Of a DNA stretch of 64,000 nucleotides, positions 1 to 9,367 are shown one piece after another. Under the pieces are notes generated by a model, which made no database searches, was not told the origin of the DNA, and saw nothing but the letters and a program-made list of their open reading frames with translations. The DNA lies in assembly GCF_009765865.1 (NCBI RefSeq), contig NZ_LMUQ01000064.1, forward strand, positions 23,439 to 87,438. Direction: 5' to 3'. The DNA comes from Acidisoma sp. L85 (GTDB lineage: Bacteria; Pseudomonadota; Alphaproteobacteria; Acetobacterales; Acetobacteraceae). Each line of letters starts with the position of its first letter. Position 1 is the first letter of the stretch. A program made the position numbers and the translations under genes.

Positions 1-708
1 CAGGAAGTCACGCGCATTCATGATGAGATACCCGATGCCACTGCTCGCATTGACCTGTTCGGCAACCACTAGCGTCAGCCAGCCGATGCCCACGGCATAG
101 CGCAGCCCGGTCAGAAAGCCGGGCAGGGCGCCCGGTAGCACCACATTCCAGATAATTTCGGAGCGCGTAAGCTCCAAAGTTGTCGCGGCCTCGAGCACTT
201 TGCGGTCGACGCCCCGGATGCCGGCGAAGAGGTTGAGGTAGATCGGGAAGACGGTGCCCAAGGCGATAAGCGCGATCTTCGGCGTCTCGCCAATGCCGAA
301 CCACAGGATGAACAACGGAATGAGCGCCAGATGGGGCAGGGTGCGCGCCATCTGCAAGGTAGCGTCAACGGTATCCTCACCGAGCCGCGAAAGCCCGGCG
401 ATCAAGGCGAAGATCGTGCCCAGCGCCACGCCGATCCCGAGGCCAACCGTGACCCGCACCAGCGACACGAGAAGGTTCGTGATAAGCTGCCCGGTGACGA
501 GCAATTGCCAGAAGCTTTCCGCCACTGTGATGGGCGAAGGCATCAAACGCGTCTGGATTAGCCCGGCCGAGGCCAGACCCTGCCAGATCGCCAGGATCGC
601 AACGGGTACCGCGACACGATGCGCACCGGTGCCCAACTGGCGTAGACCGCTCCAACGGAACGGCGCGCGGGACGTGGCGGAGCGCGAGGAGGAGAGGGCG
701 AGGCTCAT
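1..708 (-). CDS. ABC transporter permease, SsuC/TauC type (partial, cut by window start)
   Basis: The minus-strand frame is open from an ATG at 706-708 to base 1, giving 236 codons; the C-terminus lies outside the window. The product is a polytopic inner-membrane permease of the nitrate/taurine/sulfonate ABC importer class. It carries the conserved EAA loop (E-A-A-T-T-L-E-L-T, then G about 13 residues on) that docks the ATPase. A hydrophobic segment follows an N-terminal tail of about 30 polar residues. It is divergent from an SsuA-like binding protein at 854, so the pair probably imports a sulfonate or related small anion from a shared intergenic promoter region. The ATPase gene is not in the window. 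The substrate is inferred from the family only. Confidence 0.85.
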   Translation of the reverse strand, partial: MSLALSSSRSATSRAPFRWSGLRQLGTGAHRVAVPVAILAIWQGLASAGLIQTRLMPSPITVAESFWQLLVTGQLITNLLVSLVRVTVGLGIGVALGTIFALIAGLSRLGEDTVDATLQMARTLPHLALIPLFILWFGIGETPKIALIALGTVFPIYLNLFAGIRGVDRKVLEAATTLELTRSEIIWNVVLPGALPGFLTGLRYAVGIGWLTLVVAEQVNASSGIGYLIMNARDFL

Positions 709-853
709 CGGACGGAGATGCTCCAACGGGAGGAGAAATCAAGAAAGCACGATTGACCGCGCCTGTATGGTTCAAATACCACAATTCTCACGCGGGTGCA
801 GCATTAGCTGCCTCGCGCGGCTTGCAATCCCCGATTCAACTTAGGGTATCCCG

Positions 854-1798
854 ATGATCCCGCGCCGCTCGCTTCTCACTCTCGCCCCTGCCGCCGCACT
901 CGCCGGGTTGGTGGCCTCGCCCCGGCCAGCGGCTGCCGCAAGCGGCACCGTCCGCATCGGCTATCAGAAATACGGCACGCTCATCCTCCTCAAAGCCGCC
1001 GGTACCCTCGAAGCGTCGCTGGCGCCGCTCGGCTTTGGCGTGAGCTGGCACGAATTCCTGTCCGGCCCCCCGATGCTGGAGGCGATCAATGCCGGTGCCG
1101 TGGATTTCGGTATCACGGGCGAGACGCCGCCGGTCTTTGCCCAAGCCGCCGGCACGCCCTTTGTCTATGTCGCGGCCGATCCGCCGTCGCCCAGCGGCGA
1201 GGGCTTCGTCGTTCCCGGCTCCAGCACCGCGAAGTCGGTCGCGGATCTGCGCGGCAAGCGGATCGTCACCACGAAAGGCGCGAACGCCAATTATCTCCTC
1301 GTGGCGGGTCTCGATAAGGCGGGGCTGAAGCCGGGCGACGTCAAAATCGTCTATCTCGCCCCCCCCGACGCGCTGGCCGCTTTCCAGAGCGGCAGCGTCG
1401 ATGCCTGGGTCGCCTGGGACCCTTTCTTCGCGACCGCTGAGCTGACGGGCGCGCGCCTTTTGGAAGACGGCACCGGCCTCGTGCCGAATCGCCAGTTCTT
1501 CCTGGCCGCCAAGAAATTCGCCGATGAGAGCCCAGCGGTGATCCATGCTTTGCTCAAAGCGGTGGGCGAGACCGAGGCCGCGGTGAAAGCGGATCCCGCC
1601 GCCGCAGCCGCCAAGATCGGACCGGTGACGGGTATTCCTGTGCCGATTCTCGTCCGTTCCTTGAGCCGTCTCGGTTATGGTGTGGGTCCGATCACGCCTG
1701 ACATGATGGTCGATCAGCAGAAGATCGCCGATACCTTCTTCGGCCTTGGCCTTATCAAACAGAAGGTGACCGTGACGGATGCGGTCTGGAAAGGCTGA
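854..1798 (+). CDS. ABC transporter substrate-binding protein, aliphatic sulfonate (SsuA-like)
   Basis: The 314-aa periplasmic protein starts with a Sec- or Tat-like signal (twin Arg near residue 4, then an Ala/Leu-rich core and Ala-rich cleavage region around 25-30). The mature part begins VRIGYQK and has the SsuA/NMT1-like lobes, including the stretches AGAVDFGITGE and DAWVAWDPF that line the binding cleft. It would deliver ligand to the divergent permease at 1-708. The intergenic gap of about 145 bp should hold both promoters. Sulfonate is the likeliest ligand class, but nitrate-, taurine- or thiamine-precursor-binding relatives look similar. Confidence 0.85.
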   Translation: MIPRRSLLTLAPAAALAGLVASPRPAAAASGTVRIGYQKYGTLILLKAAGTLEASLAPLGFGVSWHEFLSGPPMLEAINAGAVDFGITGETPPVFAQAAGTPFVYVAADPPSPSGEGFVVPGSSTAKSVADLRGKRIVTTKGANANYLLVAGLDKAGLKPGDVKIVYLAPPDALAAFQSGSVDAWVAWDPFFATAELTGARLLEDGTGLVPNRQFFLAAKKFADESPAVIHALLKAVGETEAAVKADPAAAAAKIGPVTGIPVPILVRSLSRLGYGVGPITPDMMVDQQKIADTFFGLGLIKQKVTVTDAVWKG

Positions 1799-1903
1799 CG
1801 GCGCGCCAATCAGCCCGGCTGTCGCACTGCATGGCTGCCGCGATCTTGAAAATGCCGGCGCGCGGTCGTTTCTGGCGGCTGCAGCCAGTCAGAGTTTGAA
1901 GCC

Positions 1904-2521
1904 ATGTTCACGGGTATCATCACCGGCGTCGGGACGGTGTCCGAGATCGCCGCCATCGGCGAAGGCAACGACATGCGCCTGCGCCTCGCCGCACCCGAGG
2001 GCAATGCCGACTGGCAGGGCCTGCCGAACCTGGCGCTGGGCGCCTCCGTCTCCTGTTCCGGCTGCTGCCTCACCGTCGTCGAGAAAGGCGAGACCTGGTT
2101 CGCCGTCGATGTCTCGGCCGAGAGCCTGTCGAAGACCACGCTGGGCGGCTGGAAACCCGGGCGGCGCGTCAACCTCGAACGCGCGGTGCGGATGGGTGAC
2201 GAATTGGGCGGCCATATCGTCTCCGGCCATGTCGATGGGCTGGGCGAGGTGCTGTCTGCGACAGCTGAACACGGCTCGACCCGCTGGCGGTTTCGCGTGC
2301 CAAAGGATATCGCGAGTTTCATCGCTCAGAAGGGCAGCGTCTGCGTCGATGGCGTCTCCTTGACCGTGAACGAGGTTCGGGGCGATGTGTTCGGCGTGAA
2401 CATCATCCCCCATACGACGTCGGTCACGACCTTCGCGGATATGCGTGAAGGCGACGCCGTGAACATCGAAATCGACATGCTGGCGCGCTACGTGGCCCGG
2501 CTAGCGGAGGCCAGCGCATGA
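1904..2521 (+). CDS. ribE: Riboflavin synthase alpha chain
   Basis: The 205-aa protein starts with the family hallmark MFTGIITGVG and has two repeated lumazine-binding barrels (about residues 1-95 and 96-195), each with a characteristic SGHVDG-type or NIIPHT-type element. It dismutates two 6,7-dimethyl-8-ribityllumazine molecules into riboflavin. It is the first gene of a tight rib cluster and overlaps the next gene by 4 bp (ATGA). No FMN riboswitch signature is visible in the 105 bp upstream, and ribD, often next to these genes, is absent from the window. Confidence 0.96.
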   Translation: MFTGIITGVGTVSEIAAIGEGNDMRLRLAAPEGNADWQGLPNLALGASVSCSGCCLTVVEKGETWFAVDVSAESLSKTTLGGWKPGRRVNLERAVRMGDELGGHIVSGHVDGLGEVLSATAEHGSTRWRFRVPKDIASFIAQKGSVCVDGVSLTVNEVRGDVFGVNIIPHTTSVTTFADMREGDAVNIEIDMLARYVARLAEASA

Positions 2522-3666
2522 GCCTGATGGAAAGCCTCTCCCTGCACGACTACATCACGCCCGCCGCCGACCTCGTCGAGGAAGCGCGCGCCGGCCGCAT
2601 GTTCATCCTGGTTGATGACGAGGATCGCGAGAACGAGGGCGATCTCGTTATCCCCGCGCAATTTGCGACGCCGGATGCCGTCAACTTCATGGCGCGCCAC
2701 GCCCGAGGCCTGATCTGCCTCGCCATGACGCGCAGCCGGGTCGAGCAGCTCGGCCTGCCGTTCATGAGTTCCCAGCATCGCTCGCGCCACGCCTCCGCCT
2801 TCACGGTATCGATCGAGGCGCGGCACGGCATCAGCACGGGCATTTCGGCCGCCGACCGCGCGCGCACCATCGCGGTCGCGATCAACTCCGACAACCCGCG
2901 CGACGACATCGCGACGCCGGGCCATATCTTTCCGCTGTCGGCGCGGGACGGCGGCGCGCTGGTGCGAGCCGGCCATACCGAAGCGGCGGTCGATATCGCG
3001 CGCCTCGCCGGTCTCAACCCTTCGGGCGTGATCTGCGAGATCATGAACGACGACGGCACGATGTCCCGGCTGCCGGAACTGGTCGCCTTCGCGCAGCGCC
3101 ATAACCTCAAGCTCGGCACCATCGCAGACCTCATCCGCCACCGCCGCCGCACCGAGAAGCTGGTCCGCCGCGCGCATGAGGGCTGGACGAACGAACTCGA
3201 AGGCGGCTCCTGGGCCGTGAAGGTCTTTGCCGACGAGATTTCTGGCACTGAGCACATTGCCTTGGTCAAGGGCGATGTCGCGGCACCCGGCCCGATCTTC
3301 GTGCGCGTCCATAGCGTGGAGCCCGTGGGTGATCTCTTCGGCACGGGGCGCGCTGCCCTCGCGGCCTCCTCGCGGATGATCGCGAATGAGGGGCGGGGCG
3401 TCATCGTCCTGCTGCGCGATACCTCGCCGGGCGCCGTTGCCCGCAAGCTCGGCCTAACCGAGGCCGCGCGTATCGAGGATCACGTGCTGCGCGATTACGG
3501 CATCGGCGCTCAGATCCTGATCGATCTCGGCGTGCGTGAGATGGTCCTGCTCACCAACCACCCGCGCAGCCTGATCGCGCTCGAGGGCTTCGGCCTGAAT
3601 ATCATCGACCAGCGGCCGCTTGAGCAGTTTCCCCTTGAACTCTGGACGGCTGGCAGCGGCGTATGA
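2518..3666 (+). CDS. ribB: 3,4-dihydroxy-2-butanone 4-phosphate synthase with degenerate GTP cyclohydrolase II domain
   Basis: This 382-aa protein has a complete N-terminal DHBP synthase domain (about 10-215): the acidic loop DEDRENEGD at 34-42, RHGISTGIS near 102-110, and the His-containing GHIFPL and AGHTEAAVD segments. It makes the four-carbon unit of riboflavin from ribulose 5-phosphate. The C-terminal half (about 235-382) is recognisable as GTP cyclohydrolase II but lacks the three zinc cysteines: RVHS is followed by VEPVGDLFG and then A-A-L instead of C-D-C. The RQEGRGIGL loop is also replaced. I infer the second activity is lost, as in RibBX-type proteins, so a separate ribA should exist elsewhere. 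It overlaps ribE and ribH by 4 bp each. Confidence 0.92.
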   Translation: MSLMESLSLHDYITPAADLVEEARAGRMFILVDDEDRENEGDLVIPAQFATPDAVNFMARHARGLICLAMTRSRVEQLGLPFMSSQHRSRHASAFTVSIEARHGISTGISAADRARTIAVAINSDNPRDDIATPGHIFPLSARDGGALVRAGHTEAAVDIARLAGLNPSGVICEIMNDDGTMSRLPELVAFAQRHNLKLGTIADLIRHRRRTEKLVRRAHEGWTNELEGGSWAVKVFADEISGTEHIALVKGDVAAPGPIFVRVHSVEPVGDLFGTGRAALAASSRMIANEGRGVIVLLRDTSPGAVARKLGLTEAARIEDHVLRDYGIGAQILIDLGVREMVLLTNHPRSLIALEGFGLNIIDQRPLEQFPLELWTAGSGV

Positions 3667-4142
3667 GCACCGCCGATTTCGTTCTCGGCGATATACCAAG
3701 CCTCGAAGGTTCGCCGCCCGAGGTCCTCATCATCGCGGCACCCTATTACCGCGACGTGGCGGACGGCATGGTTGGCGGTGCCCGGGCTGTGCTGGAAGAG
3801 GTCGGCGCCTCGCATGAAACCGTTGAGATCGCGGGCGCCTACGAGTTGCCCCAGGCGCTGCGCCTTGTCGCCACCGGGCGCCGCCGCTTCGACGGCTTCA
3901 TCGCGATCGGCTGCGTCGTGAAGGGCGAAACCGATCATTACGACTTCATTTGCCGCGCGGCGATGGACGGGATGATGAATGTCGCCCTCGACCACGCCCT
4001 TTGCTTGGGCACTGCACTCCTGACGGTCGACACGCTCGACCAGGCGCGGGCGCGGTCGGGTTCAGAGCACAACAAGGGTGCGGAGGCGGCGGTCGCGATG
4101 TTGCGCCAGATCGCGCTTGCCCGCCGGCTGGGAAGCGCCTGA
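3663..4142 (+). CDS. ribH: 6,7-dimethyl-8-ribityllumazine synthase
   Basis: The 159-aa lumazine synthase condenses 5-amino-6-ribitylaminouracil with dihydroxybutanone phosphate, supplying the substrate of RibE. Family features seen are the AAPYYRDVADGM phosphate/substrate region near residue 30, GAYELPQAL near 58, and FIAIGCVVKGETDHYDFIC near 80 with the catalytic His. It is translationally coupled: its ATG overlaps the ribB stop, and its TGA shares one base with the nusB ATG. Confidence 0.95.
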   Translation: MSTADFVLGDIPSLEGSPPEVLIIAAPYYRDVADGMVGGARAVLEEVGASHETVEIAGAYELPQALRLVATGRRRFDGFIAIGCVVKGETDHYDFICRAAMDGMMNVALDHALCLGTALLTVDTLDQARARSGSEHNKGAEAAVAMLRQIALARRLGSA

Positions 4143-4639
4143 TGGCCAATGCCCCGCGCCGCCCCCGCACAGCGTCGCGCGTCGCCGCAGTGCAGGCTCT
4201 GTTTCAGACCGAGCAGGCCGGCGAAAGCGCCGAAACCGTGATCGACCAATTCGCTCGTCATCGGCTGGGCGCGACCGAAGGCGGTTTCGAGGATGGCCGG
4301 GTGCCTGACGCCGATGTCCGGCTTTTCGCGGCCATCGTGCGGGCGGCCTCTACCGATCAGCCGCGTATCGACGACCTGATCTCCGAATGCCTGCCGCCCG
4401 AATGGGCCTTCCAGCGTCTTGATCCAGTCCTCCGTGCCCTGCTGCGCGCCGGTGCCGCCGAGCTTGCCATGGCGGGAGGGCCGCCGATCCGCGTGGTCAT
4501 CAACGAATACCTCGACGTCGCGCACGGCTTCTTCACCGGCGACGAGCCGCGCATGGTCAACGGCATGCTGGACGCGCTGGCCCGCCGCAGTCATCCGGGC
4601 GAATTCGCCACGTCCCAATCCGGAACCCTGCCCGGTTGA
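4142..4639 (+). CDS. nusB: Transcription antitermination factor NusB
   Basis: The 165-aa all-alpha RNA-binding protein has the Arg-rich N-terminus (RRPRTASRVAAVQALFQ) that contacts boxA RNA and the C-terminal INEYLDVAHGFF helix typical of NusB. With NusE (S10) it loads onto rRNA leader transcripts for antitermination. I use the ATG at 4142, which overlaps the ribH stop; an upstream ATG in the same frame at 3950 lies inside ribH and is rejected. The ribH-nusB-thiL order is common in proteobacteria. Confidence 0.93.
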   Translation: MANAPRRPRTASRVAAVQALFQTEQAGESAETVIDQFARHRLGATEGGFEDGRVPDADVRLFAAIVRAASTDQPRIDDLISECLPPEWAFQRLDPVLRALLRAGAAELAMAGGPPIRVVINEYLDVAHGFFTGDEPRMVNGMLDALARRSHPGEFATSQSGTLPG

Positions 4640-4660
4640 ACGTGACGCAGCTCGCACCCC

Positions 4661-5653
4661 ATGACGGCTGAGACGGACGGCTCGGCTATGCCGATCATCG
4701 ATCCAACGACTATTCCCTCCGAGTTCAGCCTGATCGGCCGGCACTTCCGGCCGTTGGCCGGGGAGGGCGCGCTCGATCTCGAGGACGATGCCGCCGTGTT
4801 GGCGCCCCCGCCGGGCCGGGAACTGGTGATGGCGGCCGATGCCATGGTCGCTGGCGTTCACTTCTTCCCCGACGACCCGCCCGACGGCATCGCGCGCAAG
4901 CTATTACGGGTCAATCTGTCGGACCTCGCGGCCATGGGCGCGGCGCCGCTGGGCTATCTGCTGACGGTCTCGGCCCCCCAATCGACGGCCGATGATTGGT
5001 TCGCCGGTTTCGCCGCCGGTCTGGCGGCCGACCAGGCCGAGTTCGGCCTGTCGCTATTGGGCGGTGACACCACCAGCACGCCAGGCCCCATCACCCTCTC
5101 GCTCACCATCATCGGCCATGTGGCGCCCGGTCGCGCGATCCGCCGGCGCGGAGCGCGTCCCGGTGATGAGGTTTGGGTCACCGGCACAATCGGCGACGGC
5201 GCGCTCGGCCTTGCCGTTTCGCTTGGCCGCCTGGACGACCCGACCGGCTACCTCAGAGCGCGCTACCGCGTGCCGAGCCCGCGCCTCGGGCTGCCGCTGG
5301 CCGGCCGCGTGCGCGCGGCGATCGATGTTTCGGACGGGCTGCTCCAGGATCTCGGCCATCTGTGCCGGCTTGCCGCTTGTGGTGCCGAGGTGGCAGCCGA
5401 TCAACTTCCGCTTTCCCCCGCCGCGCGCGTCGCCGGTCCTGCCTGGCTGGCGGACTGCCTTGGCGGCGGCGACGATTACGAATTGCTATTGGCGGTGGCG
5501 CCCGGCGAAGGCGAGGCGCTCGCCGCCGACTGCGCCGCCCTTGGCGTGCCGCTCACCCGCGTTGGCCGCTTCGTGCGGGAGACAGGCGTCAGTGTAGTGG
5601 ACAAGGATGGCGCGCCGCTGGCGATATCCCACCACGGCTGGAGCCACTTTTAG
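4661..5653 (+). CDS. thiL: Thiamine-monophosphate kinase
   Basis: The 330-aa ThiL phosphorylates thiamine monophosphate to the cofactor thiamine diphosphate. It has the DDAAVL metal-site motif near residue 44, the VNLSDLAAMGA segment near 84, LLGGDTTSTPG near 132, the catalytic-loop IDVSDGLLQDLGH near 216 and GGDDYELL near 272. A second in-frame ATG nine codons in (4688, MPIIDP) is an equally good start. It sits apart from the thi biosynthetic operon at 35-38 kb. Confidence 0.94.
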   Translation: MTAETDGSAMPIIDPTTIPSEFSLIGRHFRPLAGEGALDLEDDAAVLAPPPGRELVMAADAMVAGVHFFPDDPPDGIARKLLRVNLSDLAAMGAAPLGYLLTVSAPQSTADDWFAGFAAGLAADQAEFGLSLLGGDTTSTPGPITLSLTIIGHVAPGRAIRRRGARPGDEVWVTGTIGDGALGLAVSLGRLDDPTGYLRARYRVPSPRLGLPLAGRVRAAIDVSDGLLQDLGHLCRLAACGAEVAADQLPLSPAARVAGPAWLADCLGGGDDYELLLAVAPGEGEALAADCAALGVPLTRVGRFVRETGVSVVDKDGAPLAISHHGWSHF

Positions 5654-5695
5654 ACCATCGCCGAACGGCCAATAGGCCAGACGCAGGCTGCTTTC

Positions 5696-6214
5696 CTACA
5701 GCGAGCCGCCCGAGAGGCCGCTACCCGGCCCGTTGCTGCTCGGGGTCTGGTTGAAGCGCCCCACATTGCCGAAGAGCTGCTGCAGTACCGAGGCACTCGA
5801 ACCCGGCGACGGCGTCGAGCCTGGCGCCATCGATACCGACTTGGCGTCGCGCTTGTTGTAGGTCTTTACCTGCCGCAGTGTGCCGTTCGGATCGAAGGTC
5901 AGAACCACGACCCGCTGCGTCAGCACACCCGGCAGTCGTCCCACCCGCGGCTGGGTGATCTGACTGATATAGACCCAGCTGTTGTCGTCGAAGGTCTCGC
6001 GCGCTGTCGGTGAACCCAGCAGCGACGTGGCATCCGCGGTCGTGGACGTTCCCGGGATGAGCTGCTTCAGCGAATCCCGGTCCACAGGATTGCCGCGCAC
6101 CGTAGTATTCGCAGCGAAAAGGCTGCAGCCTCCGAGGGATAGCATCAGGGCTACACCAGCAATCGCACCAAAGCAGCGGGCGGATCGCGCAGTGGATGAG
6201 GAACGCAGGACCAC
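5696..6214 (-). CDS. bamE: Outer membrane protein assembly factor BamE (SmpA/OmlA lipoprotein)
   Basis: The 172-aa lipoprotein has an export signal ending in the lipobox LSLGGC (Cys30 is the acylation site). The SmpA/OmlA fold follows, with the typical IPGTSTTADATSLLGSP turn and WVYISQ strand near 80. BamE is a small periplasm-facing subunit of the BAM complex that inserts beta-barrel proteins. The tail after about residue 130 is Ser/Pro/Gly-rich and low in complexity. It is convergent with thiL and divergent from the DUF177 gene, as often seen in alphaproteobacteria. Confidence 0.9.
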   Translation of the reverse strand: MVLRSSSTARSARCFGAIAGVALMLSLGGCSLFAANTTVRGNPVDRDSLKQLIPGTSTTADATSLLGSPTARETFDDNSWVYISQITQPRVGRLPGVLTQRVVVLTFDPNGTLRQVKTYNKRDAKSVSMAPGSTPSPGSSASVLQQLFGNVGRFNQTPSSNGPGSGLSGGSL

Positions 6215-6343
6215 GCGGCGGGATCTCTCTAAGGTCTAGCGGGGCTGGGTGTCATGCCACCGATCCCCTGTCAACGCCTGAGCGACCATCCGGAATGTGT
6301 AAGAGCCGTTGAGGAAGCGGCTGCGGCCTTCCGCGTCGGGCGC

Positions 6344-6349
6344 TATAAT
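6344..6349 (+). promoter_or_regulatory. Possible -10 element, very close to the DUF177 start
   Basis: The hexamer is a perfect TATAAT whose 3' end lies 6 bp before the ATG at 6356. If used, transcription would begin at or near the start codon, giving a leaderless mRNA. The -35 region at 17-bp spacing (CTGCGG) is poor, so the assignment is weak. Confidence 0.3.
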
Positions 6350-6355
6350 CAAGTG

Positions 6356-6883
6356 ATGTCGAAAGCCGCCACACCCCAAGAGCCTGCTCCGGAGTTCAGC
6401 CGCCTCCTGCCCGTCGGGCAGATCGGCGCCCTCGGAACCGAGCGGGAATTGACCGCCACGCCAGAGGAACGCGCGCTCATCGCCAAGCGCCTTGGTCTTG
6501 AGGGGTTGCCCATGTTCTCGGCGACTGTCCGAGTCGCGCAGCAGAAGCGCGGCGGCGGTTTCCTGGCGGAGGGACGGCTGCGGGCAAGGGCGCGGCGGGT
6601 CTGCGTCGTCTCGCTCGATACATTTACCGAGCCGACCGACCACACCTTCTCCCTGCGCTTCGTCACGGAGGACAAGCTCTCGGAACTTGACCCAACGGAG
6701 AGCGAATTGCCGGATGAGGTCGTCTATGACGGCGAGGCGATCGACCTCGGCGAGGCGCTGGTCGAGGAATATGCCTTGGCCCTTGCTCCTTATCCGAAAA
6801 AACCCGGCGCCAAGCTGCCAGTGATCGAGGAGCCGGAGGCCAGTCCTTTCGCGGTTCTCAAGAACCTCAAACTGCCAAACTGA
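6356..6883 (+). CDS. DUF177 (YceD-type) domain protein
   Basis: The 175-aa protein fits the YceD/DUF177 family that precedes rpmF in many bacteria and is implicated in 23S rRNA maturation or ribosomal metabolism. It has an acidic C-terminal half (PTESELPDEVVYDGEAIDLGEALVEEYALA) typical of the family, but the usual CxxC-type strand is reduced to a single Cys (RVCVVSLDTF). I chose the ATG at 6356 because family members begin only shortly before EFSRLL; the upstream frame reaches 6254. A TATAAT at 6344-6349 lies just ahead of this ATG. Confidence 0.8.
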   Translation: MSKAATPQEPAPEFSRLLPVGQIGALGTERELTATPEERALIAKRLGLEGLPMFSATVRVAQQKRGGGFLAEGRLRARARRVCVVSLDTFTEPTDHTFSLRFVTEDKLSELDPTESELPDEVVYDGEAIDLGEALVEEYALALAPYPKKPGAKLPVIEEPEASPFAVLKNLKLPN

Positions 6884-7021
6884 GGCCGCCGCACCCCAGC
6901 CGGTGACCGCATTGGCTTGCTCCTGGCGGAACCGTCTGGTAAGGGGCGCGCCTCCATCAACACGACAGGGTGATGCGGTTTAACCTGCCGCGCATCACGC
7001 GAAGCGAAAGGGGTTTCGGCA

Positions 7022-7225
7022 ATGGCCGTTCCCAAAAGAAAGACCTCGCCGTCCCGCCAAGGGATGCGCCGTAGCCATCACGCGATCCCGACCGAGGCTC
7101 ACGCCGAGTGCGGGAACTGTGGTGAGCTGAAGCGCCCCCATCATATCTGCAGCCACTGCGGTCACTATGACGGCCGTGAAGTTGTAGGTGCGGGCAAGGC
7201 GCTCAAAGGCACGGTCCGGGTCTGA
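7022..7225 (+). CDS. rpmF: 50S ribosomal protein L32
   Basis: The 67-aa basic protein starts with the L32 signature [20 protein letters not shown] and carries a zinc ribbon with Cys30, Cys33, Cys43 and Cys46. It is a large-subunit ribosomal protein. It stands immediately upstream of plsX and fabH, a conserved arrangement linking ribosome and membrane-lipid synthesis. Confidence 0.97.
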   Translation: MAVPKRKTSPSRQGMRRSHHAIPTEAHAECGNCGELKRPHHICSHCGHYDGREVVGAGKALKGTVRV

Positions 7226-7237
7226 TCCTCGGCGGCC

Positions 7238-8362
7238 ATGGTGATGCCGTCCGCGACGACCGATACCGCAACGCTCCCATATGCGCTCGCCGTTGATGCG
7301 ATGGGCGGGGATGACGCCCCGGAAATGGTCGTCGCCGGCATAGCTTTGGCTGCGGAACGTCATCCCGGCAGCCGCTTCCTGCTCATCGGCGACGAGACCC
7401 AGCTTGCGGCGCTGCTCGAGCGCTATCCGCGCGCGCGTGCCGTCTGCACGCTGCGCCACGCGGCCGAGGTCATCCTCAACGAGATGAAGCCGACCGCGGC
7501 CTTGCGGTTGCGGGACTCCTCGATGCGTGTCGCGATCGATGCGGTGGCGCAAAGCGAGGCGAGCGCCGTCATTTCGGCCGGCAACACCGGCGCCCTGTTG
7601 GCGCTGGCCAAGATTGTCCTGAAGACGCTCCCCGGCATCGACCGGCCTGCCATGGCGGCGACGGTACCCTCGGCGCGCGCCGATGTCGTCATGCTCGACC
7701 TCGGCGCGAATGTCCTCTGTGACACCCGCAACCTGGTCGAATTCGCCGTCATGGGCGAGATGTATGCCCGTACCGTGCTTGGCATCCCTAATCCCACCAT
7801 CGGCTTGCTCAATGTCGGTTCCGAGGAACTCAAGGGTGACGAGCGGCTGCGGCAGGCGGCCGAAATCCTGCGCGCCAGCCATATGGGTCCTCGATTCCAC
7901 GGCTTCGTGGAGGGGCACGACATTGCTGCCGGTACGACCGATGTCGTGGTTACGGATGGCTTCACTGGCAATATCGCGCTGAAAACCGGGGAGGGCGCGC
8001 TGCGCCTCGTCGGGGGCCTCCTGCGCCAGGTCTTTACCAGCAGCCTTTCGGCGAAGCTTGCTTATCTTCTGGCGCGCGCGGGGCTCGACCGACTGCGCGA
8101 ATGGCTCGATCCCCGCCGCTACAACGGCGCCGTGCTGGTCGGCCTAAACGGGATCGTCGTGAAATCCCATGGCGGCACCGATGCGCTCGGCTTCGCCCAT
8201 GCTATCGACGTCGCCATGAATATGGTGGCCCATGGCTTTACCGCCGGCATCCGGGACGGCCTGCTGCGCATCGCCGAGCTCGACGCCGCGGCGGCGCTTC
8301 TGGCGGCAAGCGAGGCGGCTGCTCAGGACGGGCCGCTCTCCACGCTCGCCGTCGCGACCTAG
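7238..8362 (+). CDS. plsX: Phosphate acyltransferase PlsX
   Basis: The 374-aa peripheral membrane enzyme converts acyl-ACP to acyl-phosphate for phosphatidic acid synthesis. Seen are AVDAMGGDDAP at the N-terminus, the SAVISAGNTGALLALA motif near 112, DLGANVLCDTRNLVEFA near 153 and VTDGFTGNIALKTGEG near 240. The first ATG (7238) and the ATG two codons on (7244) are both possible. Only 12 bp separate it from rpmF and 9 bp from fabH. Confidence 0.95.
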   Translation: MVMPSATTDTATLPYALAVDAMGGDDAPEMVVAGIALAAERHPGSRFLLIGDETQLAALLERYPRARAVCTLRHAAEVILNEMKPTAALRLRDSSMRVAIDAVAQSEASAVISAGNTGALLALAKIVLKTLPGIDRPAMAATVPSARADVVMLDLGANVLCDTRNLVEFAVMGEMYARTVLGIPNPTIGLLNVGSEELKGDERLRQAAEILRASHMGPRFHGFVEGHDIAAGTTDVVVTDGFTGNIALKTGEGALRLVGGLLRQVFTSSLSAKLAYLLARAGLDRLREWLDPRRYNGAVLVGLNGIVVKSHGGTDALGFAHAIDVAMNMVAHGFTAGIRDGLLRIAELDAAAALLAASEAAAQDGPLSTLAVAT

Positions 8363-8371
8363 GCCGCGATC

Positions 8372-9367
8372 TTGGGCGCCTCAGCACGATCGGTCCTGGC
8401 AGGCGTTGGTGGCTTTCTGCCCGCGCGGCTGGTGACGAATGCGATGCTCGCCGAGACCCTCGACACTTCGGATACCTGGATCCGCGAGCGCACTGGGATC
8501 CGCCAGCGCTACCTCATCGGCCCGGACGACACCACGGGCTCCATGGCGACGGAGGCGTCGCGCCGGGCTCTAGCGTCGGCAGGGATAGCGGCTGACGAGA
8601 TCGACCTCATCATTGTGGGCACCAGCACGCCCGACCAGGCTTTCCCATCGGTCGCTGTCCGCGTCCAGGCTGCCCTCGGCATCCCCGGCGGGTTCGCCTT
8701 CGACATCTCCGCCGCCTGCGCCGGCTTTGTCTACGCGCTGTCCCTGGCCGACGACCTCATCCGCGCGGGCCGCGCGCGCGGCGCGCTGGTCATCGGCGCC
8801 GAAGCCTTTTCGCGCATCCTGGATTGGACGGATCGCGGAACCTGCGTACTGTTCGGCGACGGTGCCGGCGCCGTGGTCCTGCGCGCGGCGCCCCCGAGCG
8901 ACGGCGTCGAGCAACCCGGCATCCTCTCCACTCACCTGCACGCTCAGGGCTCCCTGGGCGACATCCTATACGTCGACGGCGGCGTTGGCGTGACCGACAG
9001 CGCGGGGCTGCTGCTTTCCGGCAAGCTTCGCATGAACGGCAGGGACGTCTTTCGTCACGCGGTCCAACGCCTCTCGGAGAGTGTCGAGGAGGCCCTCGCC
9101 GCGAACGGCCTCTCCCACGACGAGATCGACTGGCTTGTGCCCCATCAGGCGAATATCCGGATCATCGAAAGCATGGGCCGCAAGCTGGGCCTGCCGCCCG
9201 AGCGTGTCGTCATCACCGTCGATCGTCATGCCAATACCTCCGCCGCTTCAATCCCTCTGGCCTTGGCCGAGGCATGGACGGACGGCCGCATCCAGCCGGG
9301 TCAACGGATTTTGATGGAGGCCTTGGGAGGCGGCTTGGTCTGGGGTTCCGCGCTGCTGCGCGTCTAG
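8372..9367 (+). CDS. fabH: 3-oxoacyl-ACP synthase III (KASIII)
   Basis: The 331-aa enzyme starts fatty-acid synthesis by condensing an acyl-CoA with malonyl-ACP. The catalytic triad is visible: Cys116 in SAACAGF, His in [11 protein letters not shown], and Asn in [14 protein letters not shown]. The first codon is TTG at 8372, giving [17 protein letters not shown], which matches the normal KASIII N-terminus; no ATG fits. It follows plsX in the same operon. Confidence 0.95.
   Translation: MGASARSVLAGVGGFLPARLVTNAMLAETLDTSDTWIRERTGIRQRYLIGPDDTTGSMATEASRRALASAGIAADEIDLIIVGTSTPDQAFPSVAVRVQAALGIPGGFAFDISAACAGFVYALSLADDLIRAGRARGALVIGAEAFSRILDWTDRGTCVLFGDGAGAVVLRAAPPSDGVEQPGILSTHLHAQGSLGDILYVDGGVGVTDSAGLLLSGKLRMNGRDVFRHAVQRLSESVEEALAANGLSHDEIDWLVPHQANIRIIESMGRKLGLPPERVVITVDRHANTSAASIPLALAEAWTDGRIQPGQRILMEALGGGLVWGSALLRV

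Noticed and set aside
1799-1903. Possible FMN riboswitch ahead of ribE
   Set aside because: The gap is only 105 bp and lacks the conserved RFN-element segments.
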